Source: Tateyamaria omphalii (lineage in GTDB: Bacteria > Pseudomonadota > Alphaproteobacteria > Rhodobacterales > Rhodobacteraceae). From it: a DNA stretch of 60,538 nt. Location of the stretch: positions 1 through 60,538 of the forward strand of contig NZ_CP019316.1 in NCBI RefSeq assembly GCF_001969365.1. The letters are read 5' to 3'. The position numbers were made by a program, and so were the translations under genes. The notes under the pieces were generated by a model. That model did not search any database. It was not told the origin of the DNA and was given only the letters and a program-made list of their open reading frames with translations. Within the stretch, counting starts at the first letter, position 1; each line of letters starts with the position of its first letter. Below, in pieces: positions 1 through 9,781 of this stretch.

Positions 1-736
1 GGGGCGGGTCGAGCAGGATGACGTCGAAGCGGTCCTTGATCGTCTCCAGCCCGTTGCGCAGGCGGTCGAGGACGAACGCCTGTTCGCGCGCCATGCGGGC
101 GGCGAACTCATATTCGGCGTCGTAGAGACCGAGGTTGGCGGGGATCAGCGCGATGTTGGGCCAATAGGTGGCGCGCAGGGCGTAGCTAAGGTCTTGTGGC
201 CCGCCGTGGCGGAAAAAGGGGTAGAGCGTATCCTCCTCTTCATCGACATCCACGTCGGGGTTCAGGCCAAAGACGGACGTGGTGCTCGCTTGGCTGTCGC
301 AATCCACGACGCAGACACGGTAGCCTTGCAGCGCGAGGTGCTGAGCGAAGTGGCACACCATGGTGGATTTGCCGACGCCGCCCTTGAAGTTCTGGATGGC
401 CAGAACCATCGCCGGGTCGCTGTCGGCGCGGTGGGGCAGGGTGCCGAACACCTGCCGCATGCGATTGACATCAGCCAGTGAATATCCGGTCCTTCGGCCC
501 GTGTTAGGGTCTTTTTCCGGCATGGGAAGGCGGCCGTCCGCTTCAGCATCCCGGATCAGCTTGTCACTGCGCCCGACCATGTCGGCCGCGCGTTTGACAT
601 TGAAGCTGAGGTCGAGCGACTTTTGCGCACCCGGCGCATAGAGCCGGTCGCGCAGTCTTTCGATTACGGTGGACGCCCGTGTGGCGAGTTTGTCCAGCTC
701 GTCGAGCGAGACGGGGGGTAGGGCGGACTGCTCCAT
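1..736 (-). CDS. parA: Plasmid partition ATPase ParA, N-terminal part (gene continues at 60538)
   Basis: This is the first 245 codons of a ParA-type partition ATPase that segregates the plasmid with ParB. The ATG is at 736. An N-terminal helix-turn-helix-like segment (about residues 45-105) precedes the deviant Walker A motif KGGVGKST, and the DxxPP motif lies at the window edge. The reading frame passes through base 1 directly into base 60538 (LLDPP then ALGM), so the gene crosses the point where a circular sequence was cut. The upstream region (737-1070) carries an inverted repeat that could be its operator. The whole gene is 1202 bp, one base short of 401 codons because of a frameshift near 60252. 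Confidence 0.93.
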   Translation of the reverse strand, partial: MEQSALPPVSLDELDKLATRASTVIERLRDRLYAPGAQKSLDLSFNVKRAADMVGRSDKLIRDAEADGRLPMPEKDPNTGRRTGYSLADVNRMRQVFGTLPHRADSDPAMVLAIQNFKGGVGKSTMVCHFAQHLALQGYRVCVVDCDSQASTTSVFGLNPDVDVDEEEDTLYPFFRHGGPQDLSYALRATYWPNIALIPANLGLYDAEYEFAARMAREQAFVLDRLRNGLETIKDRFDVILLDPP

Positions 737-849
737 TTCGGACCTCTTTAGGGGGTATTGATCCGAATCATGACGGGTGCGGGCCTTTGCCTCAAGTGCA
801 AACTTTGGAAGGGAGGGGCGAAAAAAGCGGAAATTGGCGGGTGCGGCCT

Positions 850-876
850 CAATGGTCGGAAATCGGCTGACCATTG
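850..876. promoter_or_regulatory. Inverted repeat upstream of parA, candidate operator
   Basis: CAATGGTC and GACCATTG form an 8-bp inverted repeat with an 11-base spacer, 114 bp upstream of the parA ATG and upstream of the iteron block. Partition operons are commonly autorepressed at such sites by ParA or ParB. The operator role is inference. The rest of 737-1070 shows no gene; short reading frames there have no recognisable product. Confidence 0.4.
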
Positions 877-1070
877 CTGTCTGTGTGGAAGTTTAGCGCG
901 GTTTTTGCGCTATAGAACACACCAAGTATGCCCTCGGGTTCTGTGCGCCAACAATTGCCAGCGAACACCCTTAAAATCTCAAACAGAAAGCACCCCTTAT
1001 TCTGATTTCATAGTGTTCTGTGTTCATCCGGATCAAAGCCCTGATTTTCTTGGAAAAAGCGGTTCTGATC

Positions 1071-1332
1071 CTTACATCCTGGGATCGTTGGGCTTACGTC
1101 TCGGGGCGGTTACTCCTACATCTCGGGGCGGCAAACCTTACGTATCGGGTGGGCAGCTATTCTTACGTTTTGGGTGAGTCTTGTGACCGACTCAGCCCTT
1201 TGTTTTTTGGGTGTTATTCGAATCACTTGGCCGACACCCTGAATCCTTCCCGCTTGTTTAACCTTACAAATTGGGTGCAGCCCTTTTTGTAGACGCAGGC
1301 GTCGCCCCCCGTTATTCTTACGTCACACTGCC
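1071..1332. other. Replication origin with iterons upstream of repA
   Basis: Direct repeats of the form CTTACRTnnnnGGG begin at 1071, 1093, 1115, 1137 and 1162, so four consecutive steps are 22, 22, 22 and 25 bp, two helical turns apart. Units two and three share the string CTCGGGGCGG. Two further single copies start at about 1263 and 1317, the last close to the repA start. Iterons of this kind bind the replication initiator encoded immediately downstream and set copy number in Rep_3-type plasmids. The tract is non-coding. The assignment as oriV rests on the repeats plus their position before repA. Confidence 0.8.
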
Positions 1333-1356
1333 CGTCAGAGGTAAGAGAAGAGCAGC

Positions 1357-2373
1357 ATGGCGGATCGCCCGACCCAATCCTACCGGACCATTGACGCCCG
1401 GCCAAATGCGCAAAGCCTGGTGAAGCCGGGTGAATTGGTGGACCTGGTCGAGGTCACGCCGCTGACACTGGCCGACCGGCGTATCTATAACCAGCTTCTG
1501 GAGAATGCGTGGGACGCGATTGAGAAACCCGTGACGCATGTGATCTCCAAATCCGATCTGCGGGGGTCGCACAATTCCAATGACAGGGTGGGGGAGTCGG
1601 TCGAGCGGTTGATGTCGGCCATCGTCAAGGTGAAGGTCACGCATGAGGGCGAGGACGCCATCGAGCGGGTGCAACTGCTTGGTGGCAACATCGAGACGAC
1701 GCGCCGTGACGGTGTGCTGGAATACGAGATCCCGCAGCGGCTGCGCAAGATCATCAAGGATTCGACCGTGTTCGCACGCCTGCAACGCGAGGTGATGTTT
1801 GCGCTGAGTTCGAAATATGCGCTGACGCTTTATGAGATGATCCAGAAGCGGGGCAACCTGCGCTATCGGTCCTCGGAGAAATTTGCGCTGGATGATCTGC
1901 GCGGGGTGCTGGGGGTGCCCAAGGGCAAGCTGACGTCATGGTCGAACCTCAAGCTGCGGGCAATTGAACCGGCGGTGGCCGAGGTGAACATGCTGTCGGA
2001 CTATGTGGTCGAGATTGAGCCGGTGAAGACCGGGCGCCGGGTGACGCATATCGAGTTGAAGTGGTGGCGCAAGGATGGGGCAGGGACGGCGGAGACGGAG
2101 CGGGAGTTGGCCTTCTCCAAGGTTGGGCGCAAGGCCCGGATGACGAACACGACCGAAGACCTGAAACCCCGGCCCGCGTGGTTGGAGGCTGCGGGGCCCG
2201 CGCTGCGCACCGAAACCTACGAGACGGCGCGGCTGCGCCATCCGGGCTATGACATCTATCACGTTGAAAAGGAGTGGCGCGCCTGGGCCGCCACCAAAGA
2301 GCCGCCGCGCGATGCCGACCGCGCGTACCTCGCGTTCTTTCGAAGCTTTGCGGAAAACAACCCGCTGCGCTAG
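1357..2373 (+). CDS. repA: Plasmid replication initiator RepA
   Basis: A 338-residue replication initiator of the type found on Rhodobacterales RepA plasmids (Rep_3-like winged-helix fold). It is expected to bind the iterons just upstream and open the origin. The central region (about 75-235) with REVMFALSSKYALTLYEM and a following LRGVLGVPKGK segment is the recognisable winged-helix core. The ATG at 1357 follows a purine-rich stretch (gagaagagc). The gene is intact. It is transcribed away from parA, so the origin lies between divergent replication and partition genes. Confidence 0.88.
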   Translation: MADRPTQSYRTIDARPNAQSLVKPGELVDLVEVTPLTLADRRIYNQLLENAWDAIEKPVTHVISKSDLRGSHNSNDRVGESVERLMSAIVKVKVTHEGEDAIERVQLLGGNIETTRRDGVLEYEIPQRLRKIIKDSTVFARLQREVMFALSSKYALTLYEMIQKRGNLRYRSSEKFALDDLRGVLGVPKGKLTSWSNLKLRAIEPAVAEVNMLSDYVVEIEPVKTGRRVTHIELKWWRKDGAGTAETERELAFSKVGRKARMTNTTEDLKPRPAWLEAAGPALRTETYETARLRHPGYDIYHVEKEWRAWAATKEPPRDADRAYLAFFRSFAENNPLR

Positions 2374-2382
2374 CGTGGTCCC

Positions 2383-4321
2383 ATGAACTCCGTCCGTTTC
2401 CGTCTGTTGATCCTGGCCCTTGCGCCGATGGTCGTGCTGATGCCGCTGCTGCTGTTTCTGGGCATGACGCGGTGGACCGCGGATTATGACGAGGTGCTGA
2501 TAGCAAATGTCGAAAGCGATCTGCGCATCGCGGAGCAGTACCTGTCACGCCTGATGGTGCAGACCGGGGACGAGTTGCAGGCGGTCGCGGGGTCGGTCGA
2601 GTTTGCGCAGACGCCGCCCGCTGGGTTCGATGCGTTTTTTGAAGACAAGCGCGCAGAACTTGAGCTGGACTTTCTGTACTACCTGCCGCGCGACGAGGTG
2701 ACGGACCGGTGGCCCGTTGAACAGAGCGCGGCCAATGGGCAAGGCCGGACCGAAATCGACATTTTCAGCGGTGAGGCGTTGGCCGCGATATCACCAAACC
2801 TCGCCGAGCGCGCGCGCCTGCCGCTCATTGAAACCGAAGCAGCCGTGCCCACCGACCGCGTGGTCGAGGATCGGGGTATGGTCATTCACTCGGCGACACC
2901 CGTGACCTTGCCGGGGCGCGATGGCGTGCTGGTCGGGGGTGTGCTGCTGAACCGCAACCTTGGCTTTATCGATACGATCAATGCGCTGGTCTATCAGGAT
3001 GCCGTGGCGGGCGGGTCGCGACAGGGGACTGTCACCCTGTTTCTTGAGGATGTGCGCGTGTCGACCAATGTGCGCCTCTTTGAGGATGTGCGCGCCCTGG
3101 GCACGCGCGTGTCAGCCGCGGTGCGGGGCGAGGTTCTGGGCGAGGGGCGGACCTGGCTGGACCGCGCTTTCGTCGTGAACGACTGGTACATCTCGGGCTA
3201 TCTGCCGCTGACGGACAGTTTTGGTGACTATGTCGGCATGCTCTACGTCGGTGTGCTGGAAGAGCCGTTTAGGGTTGCCAAGCGCAACGCCTTTCTTGCC
3301 ATCCTTGGCGCATTCATCGCGGTGCTGCTCTTGTCGGCGCCGGTGTTCCTGCGTTTGGCCAAGGGGATTTTTGCCCCGCTCGAACGGATGACCCACACCA
3401 TGTTTCTGGTGCGTCGCGGCAACCTGTCGGCGCGGAACGGGCAGGGGGGCGGCACGGGCGAGATTGGCGAGGTGGCGGGCCATCTGGATGACCTGTTGGA
3501 TCAGGTGCAGGAGCGGGACGAGGAATTGAACGTGCGCGTGGCGCAACGCACTGCCGAGTTGCAACGCGCCAATGAAAAGCTGGAAGAGACGTTCCGGCAA
3601 CTGGTGATGAGCGAAAAGCTCGCCTCCATCGGCGAGATCACGGCCGGGGTCGCGCATGAGATCAACAATCCGGTGGCTGTCATTCAGGGCAATGTGGATG
3701 TGATCCGCGAAACGCTTGGCGACAAGAGTGATGCGATCCGCACCGAACTGGGCCTGGTGGATCGGCAGGTCGCGCGTATTCAGAGCATTGTCGCAAGCTG
3801 TTGCAGTTCGCGCGGCCCGGAGATTTTGCCGATGTCGACCGCAGCGTGCAGGTGGGGCCGGTCATTTCCGACTGCCTGGTGTTGGTCAATCACGTCGTTT
3901 CGCAGACCGAGATCCAGGTGCACACCGACCTGACTGCACTGAACGAGGTGCGCATTGATCCCGGAGAGATGCAACAGGTGCTGATCAATCTGATCATGAA
4001 TGCGGTGCAAGCGATGGGCGGGCAGGGGACGTTGTCCATCCAGGCCGAGGATGCTGCGCAGGACGGTGTGCCGGGCGTTCGGGTAGCTGTGTCAGACACG
4101 GGCCGGGCATTGCGCCCGAGCGGATCGACGATGTCTTTGCCCCGTTTTACACCACCAAGCGCGCGGAGGGGACGGGGCTGGGCCTGTCGATTTCTCAAAC
4201 CCTGATCCAGCGGGCCGGGGGCCTGATCCGGGCGCGCAACCGCGCGGCGGGCGGTGCCTGTTTCGAAGTCTGGCTGCCGATGGCAGAGCAGGACGAAACG
4301 CGGCTGACACACAGTGCGTGA
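2383..4321 (+). CDS. Sensor histidine kinase, NtrB/DctB-like (two frameshifts)
   Basis: Restored length is 646 residues. A transmembrane helix (about 8-28), a periplasmic Cache-like sensor region (29-300), a second helix (302-326), a HAMP segment (327-380), a coiled coil and the HisKA domain with GVAHEINNP (His425) are in the first frame. The frame is broken at about 3793-3796 and again at about 4101-4107; each break is repaired by adding one base. The ATPase domain then reads through N-box, DTGPGIAPE and GTGLGLSIS to the stop at 4321. It starts 9 bp after repA and faces acs. The ligand is unknown. A possible partner is the AAA+ response regulator at 40496, the only receiver-AAA+ protein here; that pairing is inference. 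Confidence 0.8.
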
Positions 4322-4691
4322 GCCGCGACTCGGAGTGTTGAAAACTACGTGATTCTGGGTAGGTCTCCGTTCTGTCAGGCTAGGTTGACAATTTGTCACA
4401 GGGGCGGGGTCTGAACTGTTGTTCGCTAACAGTATGCAAACGGATACCGTTCCCGTTTTGCGTGAAAATGCTAGAGCACCGAAAACCTTGGGAAAAATGA
4501 GACAAATATAAAATCATTTACAAAACCCAAGATGAAGCAGAACAAAAATTTACAAAAAAACCCAATAACACCAGCAGGCAAAGCATGGTTTTACAGAACC
4601 GTGTATGGTGATCCTCAACAGGCGAGTACAACACGCCCCGGGTGATGAAGCCGATGCAAAGCGGATCAGAGCCCAAACCGGAGGAGACACC
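4322..4691 (+). promoter_or_regulatory. Intergenic region before acs with repeated ATTTACAAAA boxes
   Basis: This 370-bp gap is strikingly AT-rich at 4490-4570 compared with its surroundings. It contains two near-identical boxes, ATTTACAAAACCCAA at 4516-4530 and ATTTACAAAAAAACCCAA from 4548, about 32 bp apart (three helical turns). No gene is evident. The boxes are the best candidates for the control region of the acs-adk operon; which protein binds them cannot be read from the sequence. Confidence 0.45.
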
Positions 4692-6664
4692 ATGAACATT
4701 CAAAGCACGCCGAATGCGGCCACTTTCCCGCCGTCCGAGGACACCAAGGCCCGCGCCCATCTGGACGCTGACGGCTATGCCAAGATGTATGCCGCGTCTG
4801 TCAACGACCCCGAAGCGTTCTGGGGCGAACAGGGCAAGCGGCTGGACTGGATCAAGCCCTATACAACGGTCAAGAACACGTCGTTCGCGCCCGGAAATAT
4901 CGACATTCGCTGGTTCGAGGATGGCACGCTGAACGTGGCGGCCAACTGCATCGACCGGCATCTGGAAACGCGCGGCGATCAGACGGCGATCATCTGGGAA
5001 CCGGATGACACGTCCAACGTCGCGCCGAAACATATCACATACCGCGAACTCCACAGCTCTGTTTGCAAGATGGCCAACATCCTGGAAGAGCTGGGCGTTC
5101 GCAAAGGCGACCGGGTTGTCATTTACCTCCCCATGATCCCGGAAGCCGCTTATGCGATGCTGGCCTGCGCCCGCATCGGTGCAATCCATTCCATCGTGTT
5201 TGCCGGTTTCTCCCCGGACGCGCTTGGGGCGCGGGTCAACGGGTGTGACGCCAAGGTCGTCATCACCGCGGATTACGCGCCCCGAGGCGGACGGGAGACC
5301 CCGCTGAAGTCGAACACCGATGCCGCGCTGTTGCACTGCAAGGACAGCGTGAAGTGCCTGGTGGTCAAGCGGACCGGGGGCCAGACCACCTGGACCGACC
5401 GCGATTATGATTACAACGAGATGGCGCTTGAGGCGTCGGACTATTCCGCCCCGGCAGAGATGAATGCCGAGGATCCGCTGTTCATCCTTTATACGTCAGG
5501 CTCAACCGGTCAGCCGAAGGGTGTGGTGCACACGTCGGGCGGCTATCTGACCTATGCCGCGATGACCCATCAATACACGTTCGACTATCACGAGGGCGAC
5601 GTGTTCTGGTGTACCGCTGACGTGGGTTGGGTCACGGGCCATAGCTATATCGTCTATGGCCCGCTGGCGAATGGTGCGACCACCATCATGTTCGAGGGCG
5701 TGCCGACCTTCCCTGACGCGGGGCGCTTCTGGGACGTGTGTGAGCGTCACAAGGTCACGCAGTTCTACACCGCGCCCACGGCGATCCGTGCCCTGATGGG
5801 TGCGGGCAACGAGTGGGTCGAAAAGTATGACCTGTCGTCCTTGCGCCTGCTCGGCTCGGTCGGTGAGCCGATCAATCCCGAAGCCTGGACCTGGTATCAC
5901 GAGGTTGTCGGCAATGGGAAATGCCCCATCGTCGATACGTTCTGGCAGACCGAAACCGGTGGTCACATGCTGACCCCGCTGCCGGGTGCCACGGACCTGA
6001 AACCCGGTTCGGCACAGCAGCCGTTCTTTGGCGTGCAGCCGGTTGTTCTGGACCCGCAAAGCGGCATCGAAATGGATGGCAATGGGATCGAAGGGGTGCT
6101 GTGCATCAAGGACAGCTGGCCCGGTCAGATGCGCACCGTTTGGGGCGATCATGAGCGGTTCGAGAAGACGTATTTCGGCGACTACAAGGGCTATTACTTC
6201 TCGGGCGATGGCTGTCGTCGGGACGAGGATGGCGATTATTGGATCACGGGCCGCGTGGACGATGTGATCAACGTGTCCGGACACCGGATGGGCACGGCCG
6301 AGGTTGAGAGCGCGCTGGTTGCGCACGCCAAGGTCGCGGAAGCTGCCGTGGTTGGGTATCCGCACGAGGTGAAGGGGCAGGGTATCTATGCTTACGTCAC
6401 CTTGATGAACGGCGAAGAGCCCACGCCCGAGCTGCGCAAGGAGCTGGAGGTTTGGGTCAGGACCGAGATTGGCCCGATTGCCAAGCCCGACCTGATCCAG
6501 TGGGCCCCCGGCCTGCCCAAGACACGCTCGGCAAGATCATGCGGCGGATCTTGCGCAAGATTGCCGAGGATGACTTTGGCGCACTTGGTGACACGTCCAC
6601 GCTCGCCGATCCGTCGGTTGTTGATGATCTGATCGAAAACCGTATGAACCGGAGTGACACATGA
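4692..6664 (+). CDS. acs: Acetyl-CoA synthetase (frameshift near C-terminus)
   Basis: AMP-forming acetate:CoA ligase, converting acetate, ATP and CoA to acetyl-CoA, AMP and pyrophosphate. The ATG at 4692 is preceded by GGAGGAGACACC, and the restored length is 657 residues, normal for Acs. The AMP-binding signature [11 protein letters not shown] is at about 268-278, followed by the usual [14 protein letters not shown] block and the C-terminal domain. At 6530 one G is missing inside the codons for PKTRSGK, the motif carrying the acetylation-regulated lysine; restoring it gives [17 protein letters not shown] to the stop at 6664. The stop overlaps the adk start (ATGA), so the two genes are translationally coupled. 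It is the last step of the plasmid's alcohol oxidation route. Confidence 0.93.
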
Positions 6665-7350
6665 TGGACGGCGCTCAAGTCACGGCGACATCGCCCGTGT
6701 TCATCCTGCTTGGACCGCCGGGCGCCGGGAAGGGCACGCAAGCCCGGATGTTGGAGGAGGCGCATGGGTTCGTGCAACTTTCGACCGGAGACCTGCTGCG
6801 GGCCGCTGTTGCGGCAGGCACCGACGCAGGCAAGGCCGCGAAGGCGGTGATGGAAGCGGGCGGGCTGGTCAGCGATGATATCGTCATTGCGATCCTCAAG
6901 GACCGTCTTGCCGACGATGATTGTGCCCGCGGCGTGATCCTTGACGGTTTTCCACGCACCACGGGCCAGGCCGAGGCACTGGACCAGCTGTTGGCCGAGA
7001 GCGGGCAGCACATCAACGCGGCGATCAGCCTTGAGGTTGATGATGCGGCGATGGTCGCCCGGATTTCGGGCCGGTTCACCTGCGGCAATTGCGGCGAGGG
7101 CTATCACGATCTGCACAAGCCGACGGCGGTTCTGGGCACCTGCGACAAGTGTGGCAGCACCCATATGAAGCGCCGGGCCGACGACAATGCGGAAACCGTG
7201 GGCCAACGCCTGACGGAGTACCACAAGCAAACCGCACCCCTGATTGCCTATTACGACGGCAAGGGTGTGCTGCAATCCCTGAACGCGATGGGGTCTATCG
7301 ACGTGATCGCATCCGAGCTGTCGGGGATGGTGAAGGGCGCCGCCACCTGA
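6661..7350 (+). CDS. adk: Adenylate kinase
   Basis: Interconverts ATP plus AMP with two ADP. The 229-residue protein has the P-loop GPPGAGKGT, the LDGFPRT motif and a long LID domain with a structural zinc site (CGNCG and CDKCG). It starts by overlapping the acs stop codon. This is functionally meaningful, because Acs releases AMP and adenylate kinase returns it to the ADP/ATP pool. A chromosomal adk is certain to exist in the host, so this copy is an operon-specific duplicate. Confidence 0.95.
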   Translation: MMDGAQVTATSPVFILLGPPGAGKGTQARMLEEAHGFVQLSTGDLLRAAVAAGTDAGKAAKAVMEAGGLVSDDIVIAILKDRLADDDCARGVILDGFPRTTGQAEALDQLLAESGQHINAAISLEVDDAAMVARISGRFTCGNCGEGYHDLHKPTAVLGTCDKCGSTHMKRRADDNAETVGQRLTEYHKQTAPLIAYYDGKGVLQSLNAMGSIDVIASELSGMVKGAAT

Positions 7351-7601
7351 CGCGCGGCGTGTCCTGACAGATGTACCAACGCGGCGCGTGTTTGGCCGCG
7401 CCTGCCCCGCGTGTGCGTGCGCGGCAGGGTGGTCCCGGCGTGTCCGGGGCCGCGTATGAGCCGCCGATGATCTGCATCAACGCATGTCGGGTTTCGGGGG
7501 CGCAGACTGGAGGAAATATGCAGTGACCGGAGGTTCCGGACACCTGCACCGACCGGTGGGGCCAAGCGCGGTCCCGTATCGAAACCAAAGGAGGAGCCGC
7601 A

Positions 7602-7886
7602 ATGGCGGAAGAAACCACAAACATGTCCCGAGTGTCCGAAGCGGACAAGGGATATTGGGCGGCAAACGTCCGTATGATTCTGATATCACTGGTCATTTGG
7701 GCGCTCGTGTCCTTTGGCTTTGGCATTGTCCTGCGCCCGCTGCTCAGCGGGATTTCCGTGGGCGGCACCGACCTGGGCTTTTGGTTCGCGCAACAGGGAT
7801 CAATCCTGGTCTTTCTGGTGCTGATCTTTTTCTACGCCTGGCGGATGAACAAGCTCGATAAGCAATACGGCGTGGAAGAGGAATAA
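7602..7886 (+). CDS. DUF4212 small subunit of sodium/solute symporter
   Basis: A 94-residue membrane protein with two hydrophobic helices (about 28-52 and 62-82), typical of the DUF4212 partners found next to VC_2705-type sodium:solute symporters. The ATG at 7602 follows a strong AAGGAGGAGCCGC ribosome site. It ends 4 bp before the symporter gene. The 251-bp gap after adk (7351-7601) has no gene. Confidence 0.85.
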   Translation: MAEETTNMSRVSEADKGYWAANVRMILISLVIWALVSFGFGIVLRPLLSGISVGGTDLGFWFAQQGSILVFLVLIFFYAWRMNKLDKQYGVEEE

Positions 7887-7890
7887 CACG

Positions 7891-9675
7891 ATGGACCAGT
7901 TTACCCTTAACCTGCTGTTTGTGGGCGCGTCATTCGCGCTGTACATCGGCATCGCTGTTTGGGCCCGCGCGGGGTCTACAAGCGAGTTTTACGCCGCCGG
8001 ACGCGGCGTGCACCCCGTCACCAACGGGATGGCCACCGCCGCTGACTGGATGTCGGCTGCGTCGTTCATTTCGATGGCGGGCCTGATCGCGTTCACGGGC
8101 TACGACAACTCGTCCTTCCTGATGGGGTGGACCGGTGGTTACGTACTCCTCGCGCTGCTCCTCGCCCCGTACTTGCGCAAGTTCGGCAAGTTCACCGTGT
8201 CCGAGTTTATCGGCGACCGGTTCTACAGCTCGACCGCGCGTCTGGTGGCCGTGATTTGTCTGCTGGTGGCGTCGATCACCTACGTGATCGGTCAGATGCA
8301 GGGCGTCGGTATTGCGTTCGGTCGCTTTCTTGAGATCGACACGACCTGGGGTCTGTTGATCGGGTCCTGTGTTGTGTTTGCCTATGCCGTTTTTGGCGGC
8401 ATGAAGGGTGTGACCTATACGCAGGTGGCGCAATATTGCGTGCTGATCACCGCGTATACGATCCCGGCGGTCTTTATCTCGTTGCAGCTGACGGGCAATC
8501 CGATCCCTGCGCTGGGTCTGTTCGGCACTGTTGAATCCGGTGAGCCGCTGTTGGCCAAGCTGGATGCCATCGTCACCGACTTGGGCTTTGCCGAGTATAC
8601 GGCAGCGCATGGATCAACCATCAACATGGTGCTGTTCACCCTGTCGCTGATGATTGGTACGGCTGGTCTGCCCCACGTCATCATGCGCTTCTTTACCGTG
8701 CCTCGCGTGTCTGACGCGCGTTGGTCCGCCGGTTGGACACTGGTGTTCATTGCCCTGCTGTATCTGACTGCGCCAGCGGTGGGTGCCATGGCGCGCCTGA
8801 ACATTTCGGAACTGATGTGGCCCAATGGCACGTCGGGTGAGGCTGTGAGCGTCGAAGCCATCGACAGCGATCCGGAATACGCGTGGATGGCGACGTGGCA
8901 GAAGACCGGTCTTCTGGATTGGGAAGACAAGAACGGCGACGGCCAGATCCAGTACTACAACGACGCGAATGCCGAGTTGCAGGAACGTGCCGCGGCCAAC
9001 GGTTGGGAAGGCAATGAGCTGACCAATTTCAACCGCGACATCCTGGTGCTGGCTAACCCCGAGATCGCGTCCCTTCCGGGCTGGGTGATCGGCCTTGTGG
9101 CGGCGGGTGGTCTTGCGGCGGCCCTGTCCACGGCGGCGGGTCTGCTTCTGGCGATCTCGTCTGCGGTAAGCCACGACTTGCTCAAAGGGCAGCTGACGCC
9201 GAACATGTCAGAGAAATCCGAGCTGCTTGCGGCCCGTATTTCGATGGCGGCGGCGATTGTGGTGGCTGTGATCCTGGGTTTGAACCCGCCGGGCTTTGCC
9301 GCGCAGACGGTGGCGCTGGCCTTTGGTCTGGCGGCGGCCTCGATCTTCCCTGCGCTGATGATGGGCATCTTCTCGACCCGCATCAACAATGTGGGGGCGG
9401 TTGCCGGGATGTTGGCCGGTCTGGTCGTGACCTTGCTGTATATCTTCCTGCACAAGGGCTGGTTCTTTATCCCGGACACCAATCTGTTCACGGATGACAA
9501 CCCGCTTCTGGGGCCGGTCAAGTCGACATCGTTCGGTGCGATCGGGGCCATGGTCAACTTTGTCACCGCCTATGTGGTGTCGGGCATGACCAAGGAAACC
9601 CCGCAAGAGATCAAGGATCTGGTGGAAAGCGTGCGTATCCCGCGTGGAGCGGGTGCCGCAGCGGCCGACCACTAG
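7891..9675 (+). CDS. actP: Sodium:solute symporter, acetate permease family (VC_2705 type)
   Basis: A 594-residue polytopic transporter of the SSS family, with about 13 hydrophobic segments and a longer hydrophilic insertion at about 310-385. Members beside DUF4212 and acs are associated with uptake of acetate and other short monocarboxylates. With Acs and Adk upstream this completes an acetate capture module. The gene is intact and lies 4 bp after the DUF4212 gene. Substrate specificity is inferred from family and context. Confidence 0.88.
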   Translation: MDQFTLNLLFVGASFALYIGIAVWARAGSTSEFYAAGRGVHPVTNGMATAADWMSAASFISMAGLIAFTGYDNSSFLMGWTGGYVLLALLLAPYLRKFGKFTVSEFIGDRFYSSTARLVAVICLLVASITYVIGQMQGVGIAFGRFLEIDTTWGLLIGSCVVFAYAVFGGMKGVTYTQVAQYCVLITAYTIPAVFISLQLTGNPIPALGLFGTVESGEPLLAKLDAIVTDLGFAEYTAAHGSTINMVLFTLSLMIGTAGLPHVIMRFFTVPRVSDARWSAGWTLVFIALLYLTAPAVGAMARLNISELMWPNGTSGEAVSVEAIDSDPEYAWMATWQKTGLLDWEDKNGDGQIQYYNDANAELQERAAANGWEGNELTNFNRDILVLANPEIASLPGWVIGLVAAGGLAAALSTAAGLLLAISSAVSHDLLKGQLTPNMSEKSELLAARISMAAAIVVAVILGLNPPGFAAQTVALAFGLAAASIFPALMMGIFSTRINNVGAVAGMLAGLVVTLLYIFLHKGWFFIPDTNLFTDDNPLLGPVKSTSFGAIGAMVNFVTAYVVSGMTKETPQEIKDLVESVRIPRGAGAAAADH

Positions 9676-9781
9676 GGCCTTTGGGCGCATCGCAGCCTCT
9701 CTTCCCTGCGATGCGCCTTGAAAACACCGGCCTGTCCGCGATGTCCGTGGGCAGGTCGCTTTCTTGACCGGGAGGTTGACC

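Noticed and set aside
1071..1183. Repeat array considered as CRISPR
   Set aside because: Units are adjacent imperfect repeats with 22-25 bp period and no spacers, next to repA; iterons explain them.
758..1292. Small plus-strand open frames over the origin
   Set aside because: The region contains iterons and a probable operator; the frames have no ribosome site or conserved sequence.
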